DNA of 64,000 nt from Adlercreutzia hattorii (GTDB taxonomy: Bacteria > Actinomycetota > Coriobacteriia > Coriobacteriales > Eggerthellaceae): assembly GCF_011405655.1 (NCBI RefSeq), contig NZ_AP022829.1, forward strand, positions 1,597,001 through 1,661,000, read 5' to 3'. Under the pieces are notes generated by a model. That model searched no databases and was not told the origin of the DNA. It saw only the letters and a program-made list of their open reading frames with translations. Positions 1 through 8,988 of the stretch are shown piece by piece. The number at the start of each line of letters is the position of its first letter. The stretch's first letter is position 1. Both the position numbers and the translations under genes were made by a program.

Positions 1-799
1 CATTGTAGACCGACGCCGGATGCGGGCTCCTAAGAGCGATGAGCGCCAAAAGCAGCGTGACCAGAGTTGCAGCCGCGAGGGGTATCCACATATCCACGTC
101 GCCAACCAAATGTTCCGATTGGGAGCCAAGCACGGCGGTATGCAGGATGCCAACGACCCCGACGAGCGCGAAAACGCAAAGGTAGGCCAAGGTAAGGTCG
201 CGTCGTTCCGGCGGAACAGCAGGCATAGACGTCCGATGTTCGGGAAAACTCATGGTGCGCTTCTTGCGGGACAACAACCACGACGAGAGGCCCACCGATA
301 AAATGGGCAGCGTACAGGACCAAAAGCGCCCGAAGGCCACAAGGAGAGGGCTTGCTATGCATTGGACGACAAGGGCACCGACAATTTGCACCGTCGATGA
401 AGCAGTATCTTCCTCGGCGGCGAAGACGTCGAGCCAAACAGCATTGAGGATGGTCGACGAGTAGCCACACAGCGCACCACAGAGAGCGGCAGCAAAGCCA
501 TCGGGGGACCTAGAAAGCAAATCGCCGGCGCTGAGAAGAAACCCGGACGAGAGAGATATAACGGCGGGATACTGGCGCAGGGCGCCCGATAAGAGACGAC
601 GAGAGCGCACCATCAAAACGAGAGCAGAGGCCGTAAGAAGGGAAGAGACGAGCATAGGCACCATGAAGTTGAGCTCAGAGACAAAGCCGACAGTGGAGAA
701 CACCGATCCCATCGCCGTCATATAGGCAGCGCCAAGCGATGCCTTGCAAAAGCCGAAGCCAAAGATACCCAATGCCATTTTTGTCAGCCCATCGGCCAT
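1..799 (-). CDS. Membrane protein, N-terminal part of a probable LuxR-type regulator (cut by window edge)
   Basis: An open frame of about 266 codons starts at an ATG at 799, preceded by a good AAAGGAGG ribosome binding site, and runs off the left edge without a stop. The protein is strongly hydrophobic with many predicted membrane segments, short basic loops (VRSRR, SRKKR) and no signal peptide. It is divergent from the flavoprotein gene at 1082. In Eggerthellaceae such divergent membrane genes are often regulators with a 10-12 TM sensor half and a C-terminal LuxR helix-turn-helix. The helix-turn-helix would lie outside the window, so the family call is inferred from layout and from resemblance to the gene at 15713-17169. 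It could instead be a plain transporter. Confidence 0.6.
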   Translation of the reverse strand, partial: MADGLTKMALGIFGFGFCKASLGAAYMTAMGSVFSTVGFVSELNFMVPMLVSSLLTASALVLMVRSRRLLSGALRQYPAVISLSSGFLLSAGDLLSRSPDGFAAALCGALCGYSSTILNAVWLDVFAAEEDTASSTVQIVGALVVQCIASPLLVAFGRFWSCTLPILSVGLSSWLLSRKKRTMSFPEHRTSMPAVPPERRDLTLAYLCVFALVGVVGILHTAVLGSQSEHLVGDVDMWIPLAAATLVTLLLALIALRSPHPASVYN

Positions 800-925
800 C
801 CGCACCCTCCTTTCGCAATCTGCTCTATTTTACTGCTCGGGGCAGACCCTCCTTAGCCTTGATGCCTGTTTTTTCTCTAGACCATCGATTCCAAGACCCT
901 GAACAGTCATTTTGAAAAAAGTTAA

Positions 926-982
926 CCGATTTTCGGTCATGGTCTTCCGTGCCGTTCATGAAGGAAATGCACCGATTATCGG
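926..982. promoter_or_regulatory. Pair of CCGATTnTCGG palindromes in a divergent intergenic region
   Basis: Two 11-bp palindromes, CCGATTTTCGG at 926-936 and CCGATTATCGG at 972-982, lie 46 bp apart between the divergent membrane regulator and the flavoprotein gene. They are plausible operators for the regulator encoded at 1-799. The rest of the 282-bp gap shows only the two ribosome binding sites. Confidence 0.4.
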
Positions 983-1081
983 GGTCGCGGCGCACTTGAA
1001 AACCCTCCATACTCAGCGCTGCCTAGACCGCACCGACACAACGTTGCGGCGTCAACCATCCCAGAAGGAGGGAACTCAATC

Positions 1082-2965
1082 ATGGAATTCAACCGTAGGG
1101 ACTTTATCAAGGGGACTCTGGCTTTGGGCAGTATTGCCGCCGTAGGGGGACTTGCTGGATGCTCGAGTCCGCAAAATCAATCACCCGACTCCTCCCCTTT
1201 GGCAGATACCGGCTCCATCCCCGGTATCCCAGAGAGCTTCACCGACGGGAAATGGATCGGAACAGCCATGGGCCACGACGACGACCTGATAGTCGAGGTC
1301 GTCGTCGCAGGCGGCGACCTCGCCTCAGTTCGCGTCCTGCGCTGCGATGACACCATCGGCATCGGCACAACCGCAGCGCCTATAATGGCCTCACGAATCC
1401 TCGAGACGAAGAATCTAGACGTCGACACAGTGACAGGAGCGACAACCACCTCTATCGCCGTCAGAAACGCCGTCGCAGATGCGATCACGAACGCCGGCGG
1501 CAGCGTTTCCTCCTTCAGTTTGGGGACAACTGCGCCGACCGGGGGCGCCCCTCAAAACCTCGAGGTCGATGTCGCACTGGCCGGTGCGGGCACCGCGGGA
1601 CTCATCGCCGCCGTCCGTCTTCTGGAGGCCGGCAAGTCGGTCGTGCTCTTCGAGAAACAGGACATTGCCGGCGGCTCGATGCCGATGACCTACTCGGGCG
1701 TCGCGGCGGCGGAATCGCAGCTGCAATCGAACTATGCGCTGGGACGACACGATGAGAACCCCATGTTCAACAAAGCGGGTATGCTGGCTGTCATGAGCAA
1801 GTACCTCGTGCCCGAAAACGACCGTTTCAACGGCGCAATGCCCTATCAGACCGCCATGTACGACAATTCTGGCAAGCTGGTAGACTGGCTGCACGGCATG
1901 GGCGTGGGCTTCTACAGTCTCGGAGTGAACCCGGCCTACGGCGTGACCCCCTACCTCGCCCCCGGATGCTACATGGGTGGCTGCGGCTATGCCAAGGACT
2001 TCCTTGTCGACCGAGTGGGGGCGCTCGGCGGCCAGATCATCTACGCCACCGAGGTCACCGAACTCGTCCAGGAAGCCGACGGCCGAGTGACTGGTCTTTT
2101 GGCCCAGGGCCGCGACGGCTCAAGTTGGACCGTGGGCGCGAAAGCCGTTTGCCTCACCACGGGCGGATTCGCAGCCAACCCGGATATGATCGCCGAGTAC
2201 TACCCCGAATACGCCGATTACAAGTTCAACTGCGCGCCCGGATCCACGGGCGAGGGTATCCTCATGGGGCAGAAGGCCGGGGGCGCCATCGAGTGCATGG
2301 GGCGCGAGCTCGGCGCCTTCCTCTCGACGACGAGCCAGGCAGGCTCTAACTTCGAGATCGCGTTCCTTTATCAGACGACGCCGGGCATCATCGTGAACGC
2401 CTCGGGCGCCCAGTTCGGGAACATGATGTCCGACAACCACGGTATGCTCGGCCGCGGTCTGCGCGATGCGGCCAACGGAGGCGCCTTCTTCTACATCACC
2501 GACGAGTCGGGGCGCATCACCACCAACAAGAACGAGCTGTACGCCATGGACACCTATAAATGCCTGGAGCATCGCGGCGACATGGTCCATTACGACTCGG
2601 TCGAAGAGGCAGCCGAAGCGCTTGGCCTGCCCGAGCTGGCCTCCACCATCGAGACCCACAACGCCCACGCCCTCGCCGGCGAGGAGGACGAGTTCGGGCG
2701 TAAGAATCTCCCCTACATCGACACCTATAGCGGCATCTGGGTCATCAGCTGCCTTCCCACCTTCTACCTCACCACGGGCGGCCTTGCCATCGACACGGCC
2801 GGTCGGGTGCTCACCGAAGCCGGAGAGTCGATCGCGGGCCTGTACGCCGCCGGCGACGTATGCGGCTCCATCGAGGAGAAGGACGGCCGCCCCTACGCCA
2901 TGGGCTTCGATGCGGCCATGAACTACGGGTATCTCATGGCAGAGGCCGTCATCGCCGATATCTAG
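1082..2965 (+). CDS. Tat-exported lipoprotein flavoprotein reductase (FMN-binding domain then FAD-binding domain)
   Basis: The 627-residue protein starts with a twin-arginine signal (RRDFIKG, residues 5-11) followed by a lipobox-like LAGC with Cys27, so it is probably exported folded and anchored outside the membrane. An FMN-binding domain follows with the covalent flavinylation motif TGATTTS (118-124). Next come a Rossmann FAD-binding segment (VALAGAGTAG, about 164-173) and a C-terminal FAD contact region (GLYAAGDVCGS). This domain order is that of urocanate reductase and fumarate-reductase-like enzymes, which use an organic acceptor as an anaerobic electron sink; the substrate cannot be read from sequence. 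AAGGAGG lies 13 bases before the ATG. It stands alone, divergent from a membrane regulator, and ends at a terminator, so substrate-induced control is likely. Confidence 0.85.
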   Translation: MEFNRRDFIKGTLALGSIAAVGGLAGCSSPQNQSPDSSPLADTGSIPGIPESFTDGKWIGTAMGHDDDLIVEVVVAGGDLASVRVLRCDDTIGIGTTAAPIMASRILETKNLDVDTVTGATTTSIAVRNAVADAITNAGGSVSSFSLGTTAPTGGAPQNLEVDVALAGAGTAGLIAAVRLLEAGKSVVLFEKQDIAGGSMPMTYSGVAAAESQLQSNYALGRHDENPMFNKAGMLAVMSKYLVPENDRFNGAMPYQTAMYDNSGKLVDWLHGMGVGFYSLGVNPAYGVTPYLAPGCYMGGCGYAKDFLVDRVGALGGQIIYATEVTELVQEADGRVTGLLAQGRDGSSWTVGAKAVCLTTGGFAANPDMIAEYYPEYADYKFNCAPGSTGEGILMGQKAGGAIECMGRELGAFLSTTSQAGSNFEIAFLYQTTPGIIVNASGAQFGNMMSDNHGMLGRGLRDAANGGAFFYITDESGRITTNKNELYAMDTYKCLEHRGDMVHYDSVEEAAEALGLPELASTIETHNAHALAGEEDEFGRKNLPYIDTYSGIWVISCLPTFYLTTGGLAIDTAGRVLTEAGESIAGLYAAGDVCGSIEEKDGRPYAMGFDAAMNYGYLMAEAVIADI

Positions 2966-2994
2966 CAAACCGCAACCTGAGAAGCCCCCTCCTG

Positions 2995-3027
2995 CGCCGG
3001 AAGCTCAACGCTTCCGGCGTTTCTTTT
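2995..3027 (+). terminator. Rho-independent terminator of the flavoprotein gene
   Basis: Ten-base arms CGCCGGAAGC (2995-3004) and GCTTCCGGCG (3010-3019) with a 5-base loop are followed by TTTCTTTT. It sits between the convergent flavoprotein and hemH genes. Confidence 0.85.
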
Positions 3028-3043
3028 CCAGAAGGGAGGCGCC

Positions 3044-4219
3044 CTATTCGGTGTCGCCCACGTAGGGGGCGAGCACGGCAGTAAGGACCTTCAAGTGGGC
3101 CTTGGAGCGGTTCAGGCAGGGGACGTAGACGAAGGCCTCCTCGTCGGAGCGCTGGCGGTGGGCACCGCGGTGGAAATCCTCGACGGCTCGGCGGCGCCGG
3201 CGGGCGGCGGCCAAGTCGGCATGGGCGTCATCGCAATGGGAGGCGGCCTTGCCCGTATTCTCCAAGGCCCCCGGCTCCTCGTCCGCGTTCACCTTCTGGC
3301 CCGCGAGCACCGCCCGGTAGAGGGGCTCCAGCTCGTAGGGCACGTCGTAGAGCGTTTCCAGGCAGTCCACGGAGAAGTTGGGGCACACCATGAACAGGCG
3401 GCTGCCCGGCTCGGCGGCCTGGGCCAGGCGCTCTAGCGTCGGTCGCGTGAAGGGCGAAAGCCAGGTGCGGCCCTTGTCGAAGCGGCTCTGGTAGCTGATG
3501 GTCCAGGCACGGCGATCGAGCCCGAGCTCGCCGGCCACGGCCAAACTCGTGGCCCCGGTCTGCAGCTCGTAGGTATCCCCCGCCTCGATGTCCTTCAGCG
3601 GAATGGAGTGGAACGAGAACAGAAGGCGATCTCCCGACTCTTCGGAAAAGCCCGCGTTGCGGATGGAGGCGGCCACGGCCCGGACGTAGGTGGCGTCCTC
3701 GCCGTAACCGTCGATAAGGCGCACGTCGCCCTTGAACCTCGCGCGGCGCACCGCCTTGGCCACGCCGTCGCTCACCGAGCCGGTGGTGGAAAACGCCGAC
3801 TGAGGGTACATGGGCAGAACGACAAGCTCGGTGCAACCCTCCTCCTTCAGCTCTCTCACGGCCTGCTTGAGGGAGGGCTTTCCGTAGCTCATGCCGGCGC
3901 GCACGACCACGGGCAGCCCCTGTTCGGCGTAGTGCTCGTTCAGCCCGCGCTCCAGTGAGGCGGTGATGGCGATGAGCGGCGAGCCCTCCTCCGTCCAGAT
4001 CTTCTCGTACTTCTCCGCCGAGGCGCGCGAGCGCTTGCGCAAGATGCTCGTGTGCAGAAGCGTCCACCACACCGGGCGCGGCATGGGGCAGATGCGCGGA
4101 TCCATGAGGAACTGAGACAGGTACTTCTTCACGGCCTTGCGCGTTGGCGCCTCCGGGGTGCCCGTGTTGGCAATGATGACGCCCACCTTGCGCGGCGCGG
4201 CGGCCTTCTTCTTACTCAT
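3044..4219 (-). CDS. hemH: Ferrochelatase (HemH/CpfC family)
   Basis: Inserts ferrous iron into a porphyrin (protoporphyrin IX or, in many actinobacteria, coproporphyrin III) in heme synthesis. The family pattern is clear: an N-terminal NTGTPEAPT segment, the metal-binding histidine in FSFHSIPL (His204), and CLETLYDV with the acidic partner Glu288. The C-terminal VPCLNRSKAH motif is also present. At 391 residues it is longer than most members. The extra length is a polar insertion of about 55 residues (roughly 305-365) rich in Arg, His and Asp between the catalytic core and the last motif. The ATG overlaps the rluD stop by 8 bases, so it is the last gene of ileS-lspA-rluD-hemH and probably translationally coupled. 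Confidence 0.92.
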   Translation of the reverse strand: MSKKKAAAPRKVGVIIANTGTPEAPTRKAVKKYLSQFLMDPRICPMPRPVWWTLLHTSILRKRSRASAEKYEKIWTEEGSPLIAITASLERGLNEHYAEQGLPVVVRAGMSYGKPSLKQAVRELKEEGCTELVVLPMYPQSAFSTTGSVSDGVAKAVRRARFKGDVRLIDGYGEDATYVRAVAASIRNAGFSEESGDRLLFSFHSIPLKDIEAGDTYELQTGATSLAVAGELGLDRRAWTISYQSRFDKGRTWLSPFTRPTLERLAQAAEPGSRLFMVCPNFSVDCLETLYDVPYELEPLYRAVLAGQKVNADEEPGALENTGKAASHCDDAHADLAAARRRRRAVEDFHRGAHRQRSDEEAFVYVPCLNRSKAHLKVLTAVLAPYVGDTE

Positions 4220-5306
4220 CGGGTACCTCTCCTTCCACGGAAGGGACGGGAGAGGCGGCCATGAGCTCGGCCACCTCGCGCCCCGCGTCGGTCTTGCCCA
4301 GCGAGCGCTCGGCTAGCGCGTCAAGCGCCTCCTGCAGATCCTGCGGCAGGTTGTCGGCGAAGGCCATGGGCTCGCCGGTCGTCGGGTGCTCGAAGGCGAT
4401 GCTGTAGGAGTGCAGGAACTGTCGGCGCAGCCCCAGCTGGGCCCGGGCATCGCGGGGGCCGTGGGCGTTGTAGACCGGGTCGCCCACGATAGGATGGCGC
4501 GTGTACTGCATGTGCACGCGGATCTGGTGAGTGCGCCCGGTGAACAGCTTGCACTCGATGAGGCTGTAGCCGTCGTCCTTGGGGCCAGCTTCAAAGCGCT
4601 CGAGCACGCGGAAGGTGGTGATGGCCTCCCGGGCGCTCGGCGTATCGCGCACAGCCATGCGGCAGCGCTCGTCGGCCGAACGTGCGATGGGCGCGTCGAT
4701 CATGCCGGTGTCATGGGCCATGATGCCGTGCACGAGCGCGATGTAGTGGCGGTCGACCGCCCGATCCTGAATTTGCGCCATGAGCTCGCATCCGGCCTCG
4801 TCGGTCTTGGCCGCCAGCATGAGCCCGCTCGTGTCGCGGTCGAGCCGGTGCACGATGCCGAGCCGGTCGGCCTCCTCCCCCTGCACGTTGCACAGGTTCT
4901 CCTCGCCGCAGTGCCAGATAAGGGCATTGACCAACGTGCCATGGGCGTGATCGACGGAAGGGTGGCAGACGAGCCCGATCTGCTTCGAGAGCACGAGCAT
5001 GTCCTCGTCCTCGAAGCGGACATCCAGATCGATAGGCTCGCCGTAGACCACCACGGACTCCGGCTCGTCGTCCACCTCGTAGACGATGGTGTCCCCCGCC
5101 GCCACGGCATGCTTTTTGGAAACCGTGGCGCCGTTCACGAAAACGCGGCCCTCCTCGATGGCGCGCGCGGCGGCCGAGCGGGAAGCGTAGAGCCCCCGGG
5201 CGGCGCACAGGGCATCCAGGCGGTTTCCTGCGTCCTCGGTGGTGGCGATATGGCAAAGCGAGCGTGACATGGCATCCATTCTATCGACGTCCTGCCAGAG
5301 GGTCAT
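4212..5306 (-). CDS. rluD: RluA/RluD family 23S rRNA pseudouridine synthase
   Basis: Converts uridines of large-subunit rRNA to pseudouridine. An N-terminal S4 RNA-binding domain (about residues 28-75) precedes the synthase domain with HRLDRDTSG (153-161), where Asp156 is the catalytic residue, and the later TGRTHQIRVH motif. At 364 residues it is slightly long for the family. It lies 12 bases after lspA and overlaps hemH by 8. The start is uncertain: the ATG at 5306 has only a short G-run before it, and in-frame ATGs at 5279 and 5270 would remove 9-12 residues that are not conserved. RluD is the usual partner of lspA, but RluB/RluC-like specificity cannot be excluded. Confidence 0.88.
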   Translation of the reverse strand: MTLWQDVDRMDAMSRSLCHIATTEDAGNRLDALCAARGLYASRSAAARAIEEGRVFVNGATVSKKHAVAAGDTIVYEVDDEPESVVVYGEPIDLDVRFEDEDMLVLSKQIGLVCHPSVDHAHGTLVNALIWHCGEENLCNVQGEEADRLGIVHRLDRDTSGLMLAAKTDEAGCELMAQIQDRAVDRHYIALVHGIMAHDTGMIDAPIARSADERCRMAVRDTPSAREAITTFRVLERFEAGPKDDGYSLIECKLFTGRTHQIRVHMQYTRHPIVGDPVYNAHGPRDARAQLGLRRQFLHSYSIAFEHPTTGEPMAFADNLPQDLQEALDALAERSLGKTDAGREVAELMAASPVPSVEGEVPDE

Positions 5307-5318
5307 CCCCCGAACAGG

Positions 5319-5894
5319 CTACTTCTCCTCCGATGCGACCTCCTTCGCGGGCGCATCCCTCCTCATGGACCAGAGCATCCCCGCGAAGAACAGCACGAAC
5401 CCGCAGGTAACCCCGATGTCGGCAACGTTGAACGTAGGGAAACTGATAAACACCGTGTCGATGAAATCGACCACGTAGCCCAACGTGAAGCGGTCGAGCG
5501 CGTTACCCAAGCCGCCGGCCACAATCAGCGCGATCCCCACCGTCTCCATAACGCCGGCGCGCTTGCCGGCCGTGAACAAATACACCGTGAGCGCAACGCA
5601 GACGAGCACCGACATCACCCCGAGGGCGAAGGTCGATTCATCGAACATACCCCAGGCGGCACCGGTGTTGTGCACCAGGCGGAACTGCACCAGACCAAGA
5701 AAGGGACCAGCCACTACCTGGCCCACGGAGAAGCCGTTGAAGTAAGCTTTCGTGGCGATATCGAGGACAAGCCACAGCGCGGCAAGAGGAACGAAGATGG
5801 CGGCGTTGCGCTTGCGCCGGCTGGGAAGCCTCTCCTCCACGGCAGAGGCCTCCCCTTGCTCTTTCTCTATGGTTAACGTCTCGGGGGCGGCCAC
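5319..5894 (-). CDS. lspA: Lipoprotein signal peptidase (signal peptidase II)
   Basis: Membrane aspartic protease that removes signal peptides from prolipoproteins after diacylglyceryl transfer. The 191-residue sequence carries the family motifs in order: LDIATK in the first membrane helix, HNTGAAWG, GGLGNALDR with catalytic Asp134, VVDFID, and FPTFNVAD with catalytic Asp159. An N-terminal tail of about 30 polar residues is longer than in typical LspA. The GTG start directly follows the ileS TAA with no spacer, so translation is coupled. It would serve, among others, the two lipobox-bearing flavoproteins in this window if those are real lipoproteins. Confidence 0.95.
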   Translation of the reverse strand: MAAPETLTIEKEQGEASAVEERLPSRRKRNAAIFVPLAALWLVLDIATKAYFNGFSVGQVVAGPFLGLVQFRLVHNTGAAWGMFDESTFALGVMSVLVCVALTVYLFTAGKRAGVMETVGIALIVAGGLGNALDRFTLGYVVDFIDTVFISFPTFNVADIGVTCGFVLFFAGMLWSMRRDAPAKEVASEEK

Positions 5895-8741
5895 TTACTC
5901 GGCCCCGCCCTGAATGGCGTCCAGCGCGTCCCCGCAGCGCTCGCACACATCCGGATGGTTCGGGTTGCCGCCCAGCTCGCGAATGTTCCAGCAGCGCGGG
6001 CACTTCTCGCCCTCGGCCACCGTGACCGCCGCCGTGATCTCGTCGCCGTCGCCTTCCACGAACTGCACCTTGGCCACAATGAACAGCTCCTCGAAGACCG
6101 CCGGGTCGAAGGAGCCGGCCGTGGCCACCAGCGCCGCCGGGGCCGTCACGGTAAGCGACGCCTCCTGGCTCTTGCCGATGATCTTCTCGTTTCGCGCCTC
6201 CTCCAGCGCCTTGGTGACCACCTCGCGGACGGCCATCATCTCCTCCATGGTCGCCACTTGCGCGCCCGCATCGGCAGGCAGAGAAGGCACGAAGTCGCGC
6301 GCGCACGGCCAACCGGCCAGCTGCACCGAGGCCTCGCGGCCCTCGATGGCGCGGAAGGCCGGCGGGTAGCACTCCCACACCTCGTCGGTGGTGAACGACA
6401 GGATGGGGGCCATGACCCGCACGAGCACCTCCAGGATGTTCATGAGCACGGTCTGCACGGCCCGGCGGCGCGGCGAGGCCGGCGCCTCGGCGTACAGGCG
6501 ATCCTTGGTAACGTCCATGTACACGGCGGAGATGTCGTTCACGTAATCGTATAGGGCCCGGTAGACGCTGTTGAAGCGGTAAGACTCATAAGACGCCTCC
6601 ACATCGGCGAGCAGCTGCGAGAGGCGCACGAGGGCCCACTGGTCGAGCGGCTCGAGCGCGTCCCAGTCCTCCACGAAGTCATCCGGCGTGAAATCGTTCA
6701 AGTTGCCGAGCAGGAAGCGGAAGGTGTTGCGGAAACGGCGGTAGGCGTCCGAGACCTGCTTCAAGATGTTCTCCGAGATGGACACGTCCTGGGAGTAGTC
6801 GCAGGACGACACCCAAAGGCGCAGCACGTCGGCGCCGAACTTGTTGCACATCTCCTCCGGATCGATGCCGTTGCCGAGCGACTTCGACATCTTGCGGCCC
6901 TCTTCGTCCACGGTGAAGCCGCAGTGCATGACCGACTTGTAGGGAGGCACGCCGTAGGCGCCGATGGAGGTGAGCAGCGACGACTGGAACCAGCCGCGGT
7001 GCTGGTCGGAGCCCTCCAGGTACATGTCGGCCGGGAAGGTGAGGCCGTCGGTCTCGGCGCGATGGCGGCAGACGCTCGTGTGCGAGACGCCGGACTCCCA
7101 CCACACGTCCAGGATGTCCTTTTCGGGGATGAGCTCGGTGCCCCCGCACACCTCGCACTTGGTGCCGCGGGGCAGATACTCGCTCGGAGCCTCGGTGAAC
7201 CAGGCATCGGCGCCCTTGGTGTTGAACAGCTCGATGACCGCATCGAAGGTTTCGGCCGTGGCCACGGTGTTGCCGCACTTGGCGCACTTGAACACGGGAA
7301 TCGGCACGCCCCAGCTGCGCTGGCGCGAGATGCACCAGTCGGGACGGTCGGCCACCATGGCACCGATGCGGTTCTTGGCCCAAGCGGGAATCCACTCCAC
7401 TTCCGAGTTGATGGCGCGCAGGGCGTCCTCGCGCAGGGCGTTCTTGTCCATGGAGACGAACCACTGGTCCGTGGCGCGGAAGATGACCGGCTCGTGGCAG
7501 CGCCAGCAGTGCGGGTAGGAGTGGTTGATCTTCTTCTCGGCCACCAGCGTCCCCTGCTCGCGCAGCCAGTCGATGATGACCGGGTTGGCCTCGTCGGTGG
7601 AAAGGCCGGCGAACTGGCCCGCCTCGCCGGTGAACACGCCGTTGTCGTCCACGGGCATGAGCATGGGGATGTCGAACTCCAGCGCCACGAGGTAGTCGTC
7701 CTGGCCGTGGCCGGGGGCCGTGTGCACGGCGCCGGTGCCGGTGTCCAAGGTGACGTGGTCGCCGTAGATGACCGTGCCTTTGATGTCGCGGCGGACGGGC
7801 GCGGTGTAGGTGAGGCCGAACAGCTGCTTGCCCGTCAGCGCCACCGGCTCGCCGTCGGCGCCGCGCACAAAATCATAGTCCTCCCAGCCGGCCACCTCGG
7901 CCACGGTTTCCACCAGCTCCTTGGCCATGATGAGGTTGTCACCGCCCACCGTGACCATGACGTAGTCGGCGTCCGGCGCCAGCGACACCGCCGTGTTCGC
8001 CGGCAGCGTCCAGGGGGTGGTCGTCCAAATGAGCAGGTAGGCGTCGCCCTCGGCTCCGGAGGCCTCGAACACGCCGGGCATGGCGTCCAGCTTGAACTTC
8101 ACGTAGATGGAAGGCGACACCTCGTCGGAGTACTCGATCTCCGCTTCGGCGAGCGCCGTATGGCAGTGGGTGCACCAGTGGATGGGCTTGCGGCCGCGGT
8201 AGACCGAGCCTTTCAGGTACAGATCCTTGAAGATCTCCACGTTGCCGGCCTCGTAGTTCGGAATGAACGTGAGGTAGGGGTGTTCCCAGTCGGCGTTCAC
8301 GCCGAGGCGCTTGAAACCGTTGCGCTGGATGTCGACGTACTTCTCGGCCCACTCGCGGCAGCGTTGGCGCAGCTCCACCTGGGAGATCTCGGCCATCTTC
8401 TCTGGCCCGAGCGTCACCTCAACCATGTGCTCGATGGGCTGGCCATGGCAGTCCCATCCGGGGATGTAGGGAGTGAAGTACCCGCGCTGGGCATGGCTTT
8501 TGACGACGAAGTCCTTCAGGATCTTGTTGAAGGCGTGACCGATGTGGATGGGGCCGTTGGCGTAGGGCGGCCCGTCGTGCAGCACGAAGGGCTTGCCGTC
8601 GGCGTTCTTCTCCAGCACGCGGCGGTAGATGTCCATCTCTTGCCATGTGGCGAGCCGCTCCGGCTCGCGGGCCGGCAGGTTCCCGCGCATGGGGAAATCG
8701 GTCTCGGGCAGGTTCATGGTGTCCTTGTAGCTGTTTGACAC
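5895..8741 (-). CDS. ileS: Isoleucyl-tRNA synthetase
   Basis: Charges tRNA-Ile. The class I signatures are HIGH in GPIHIGHAFNK (residues 66-69) and KMSKS in GRKMSKSLGNG. A C-terminal zinc-binding Cys4-type region (CPRCWNIR, later CERCG) is also present. I place the start at the GTG at 8741, giving 948 residues beginning SNSYKDTMNLP, as in other IleS proteins. It has GAGGGAAG upstream, and a longer reading to 8861 would run through the promoter. First gene of ileS-lspA-rluD-hemH. I searched the leader for a T-box and saw none. Confidence 0.95.
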   Translation of the reverse strand: MSNSYKDTMNLPETDFPMRGNLPAREPERLATWQEMDIYRRVLEKNADGKPFVLHDGPPYANGPIHIGHAFNKILKDFVVKSHAQRGYFTPYIPGWDCHGQPIEHMVEVTLGPEKMAEISQVELRQRCREWAEKYVDIQRNGFKRLGVNADWEHPYLTFIPNYEAGNVEIFKDLYLKGSVYRGRKPIHWCTHCHTALAEAEIEYSDEVSPSIYVKFKLDAMPGVFEASGAEGDAYLLIWTTTPWTLPANTAVSLAPDADYVMVTVGGDNLIMAKELVETVAEVAGWEDYDFVRGADGEPVALTGKQLFGLTYTAPVRRDIKGTVIYGDHVTLDTGTGAVHTAPGHGQDDYLVALEFDIPMLMPVDDNGVFTGEAGQFAGLSTDEANPVIIDWLREQGTLVAEKKINHSYPHCWRCHEPVIFRATDQWFVSMDKNALREDALRAINSEVEWIPAWAKNRIGAMVADRPDWCISRQRSWGVPIPVFKCAKCGNTVATAETFDAVIELFNTKGADAWFTEAPSEYLPRGTKCEVCGGTELIPEKDILDVWWESGVSHTSVCRHRAETDGLTFPADMYLEGSDQHRGWFQSSLLTSIGAYGVPPYKSVMHCGFTVDEEGRKMSKSLGNGIDPEEMCNKFGADVLRLWVSSCDYSQDVSISENILKQVSDAYRRFRNTFRFLLGNLNDFTPDDFVEDWDALEPLDQWALVRLSQLLADVEASYESYRFNSVYRALYDYVNDISAVYMDVTKDRLYAEAPASPRRRAVQTVLMNILEVLVRVMAPILSFTTDEVWECYPPAFRAIEGREASVQLAGWPCARDFVPSLPADAGAQVATMEEMMAVREVVTKALEEARNEKIIGKSQEASLTVTAPAALVATAGSFDPAVFEELFIVAKVQFVEGDGDEITAAVTVAEGEKCPRCWNIRELGGNPNHPDVCERCGDALDAIQGGAE

Positions 8742-8830
8742 GGCGCTTCCCTCTTCCACTTCGAAATCGTCCTCTATGTCACGGCCTGCGCGCCGGTGGG
8801 GCGCCAGGCGTCTGTGAGCGCATCTTGCAA

Positions 8831-8861
8831 AGTATACGGCAAGGGGGCGCAACAGGGGCAA
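8831..8861 (-). promoter_or_regulatory. Probable ileS promoter
   Basis: On the minus strand a -10 box TATACT (8831-8836) lies 19 bp from TTGCCC (8856-8861). The spacing is wide but the -10 is good and lies 90 bp before the GTG start. It also shows that the ileS frame upstream of 8741 is not translated. Confidence 0.5.
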
Positions 8862-8988
8862 TGGTTACAACTTTTTCTCAGGAAAGGCTTCATTGGCCGC
8901 AGCCGGTGCAACGAACCCAATTTGCGCTAGAATGTCCCCAACGCAACTCGGGCGCCGCGCGCCGCCCCCTACCGATAAGGAGCCCTCC

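Noticed and set aside
8742-8900. T-box leader upstream of ileS
   Set aside because: No T-box sequence or terminator/antiterminator pair is visible; the leader is short.
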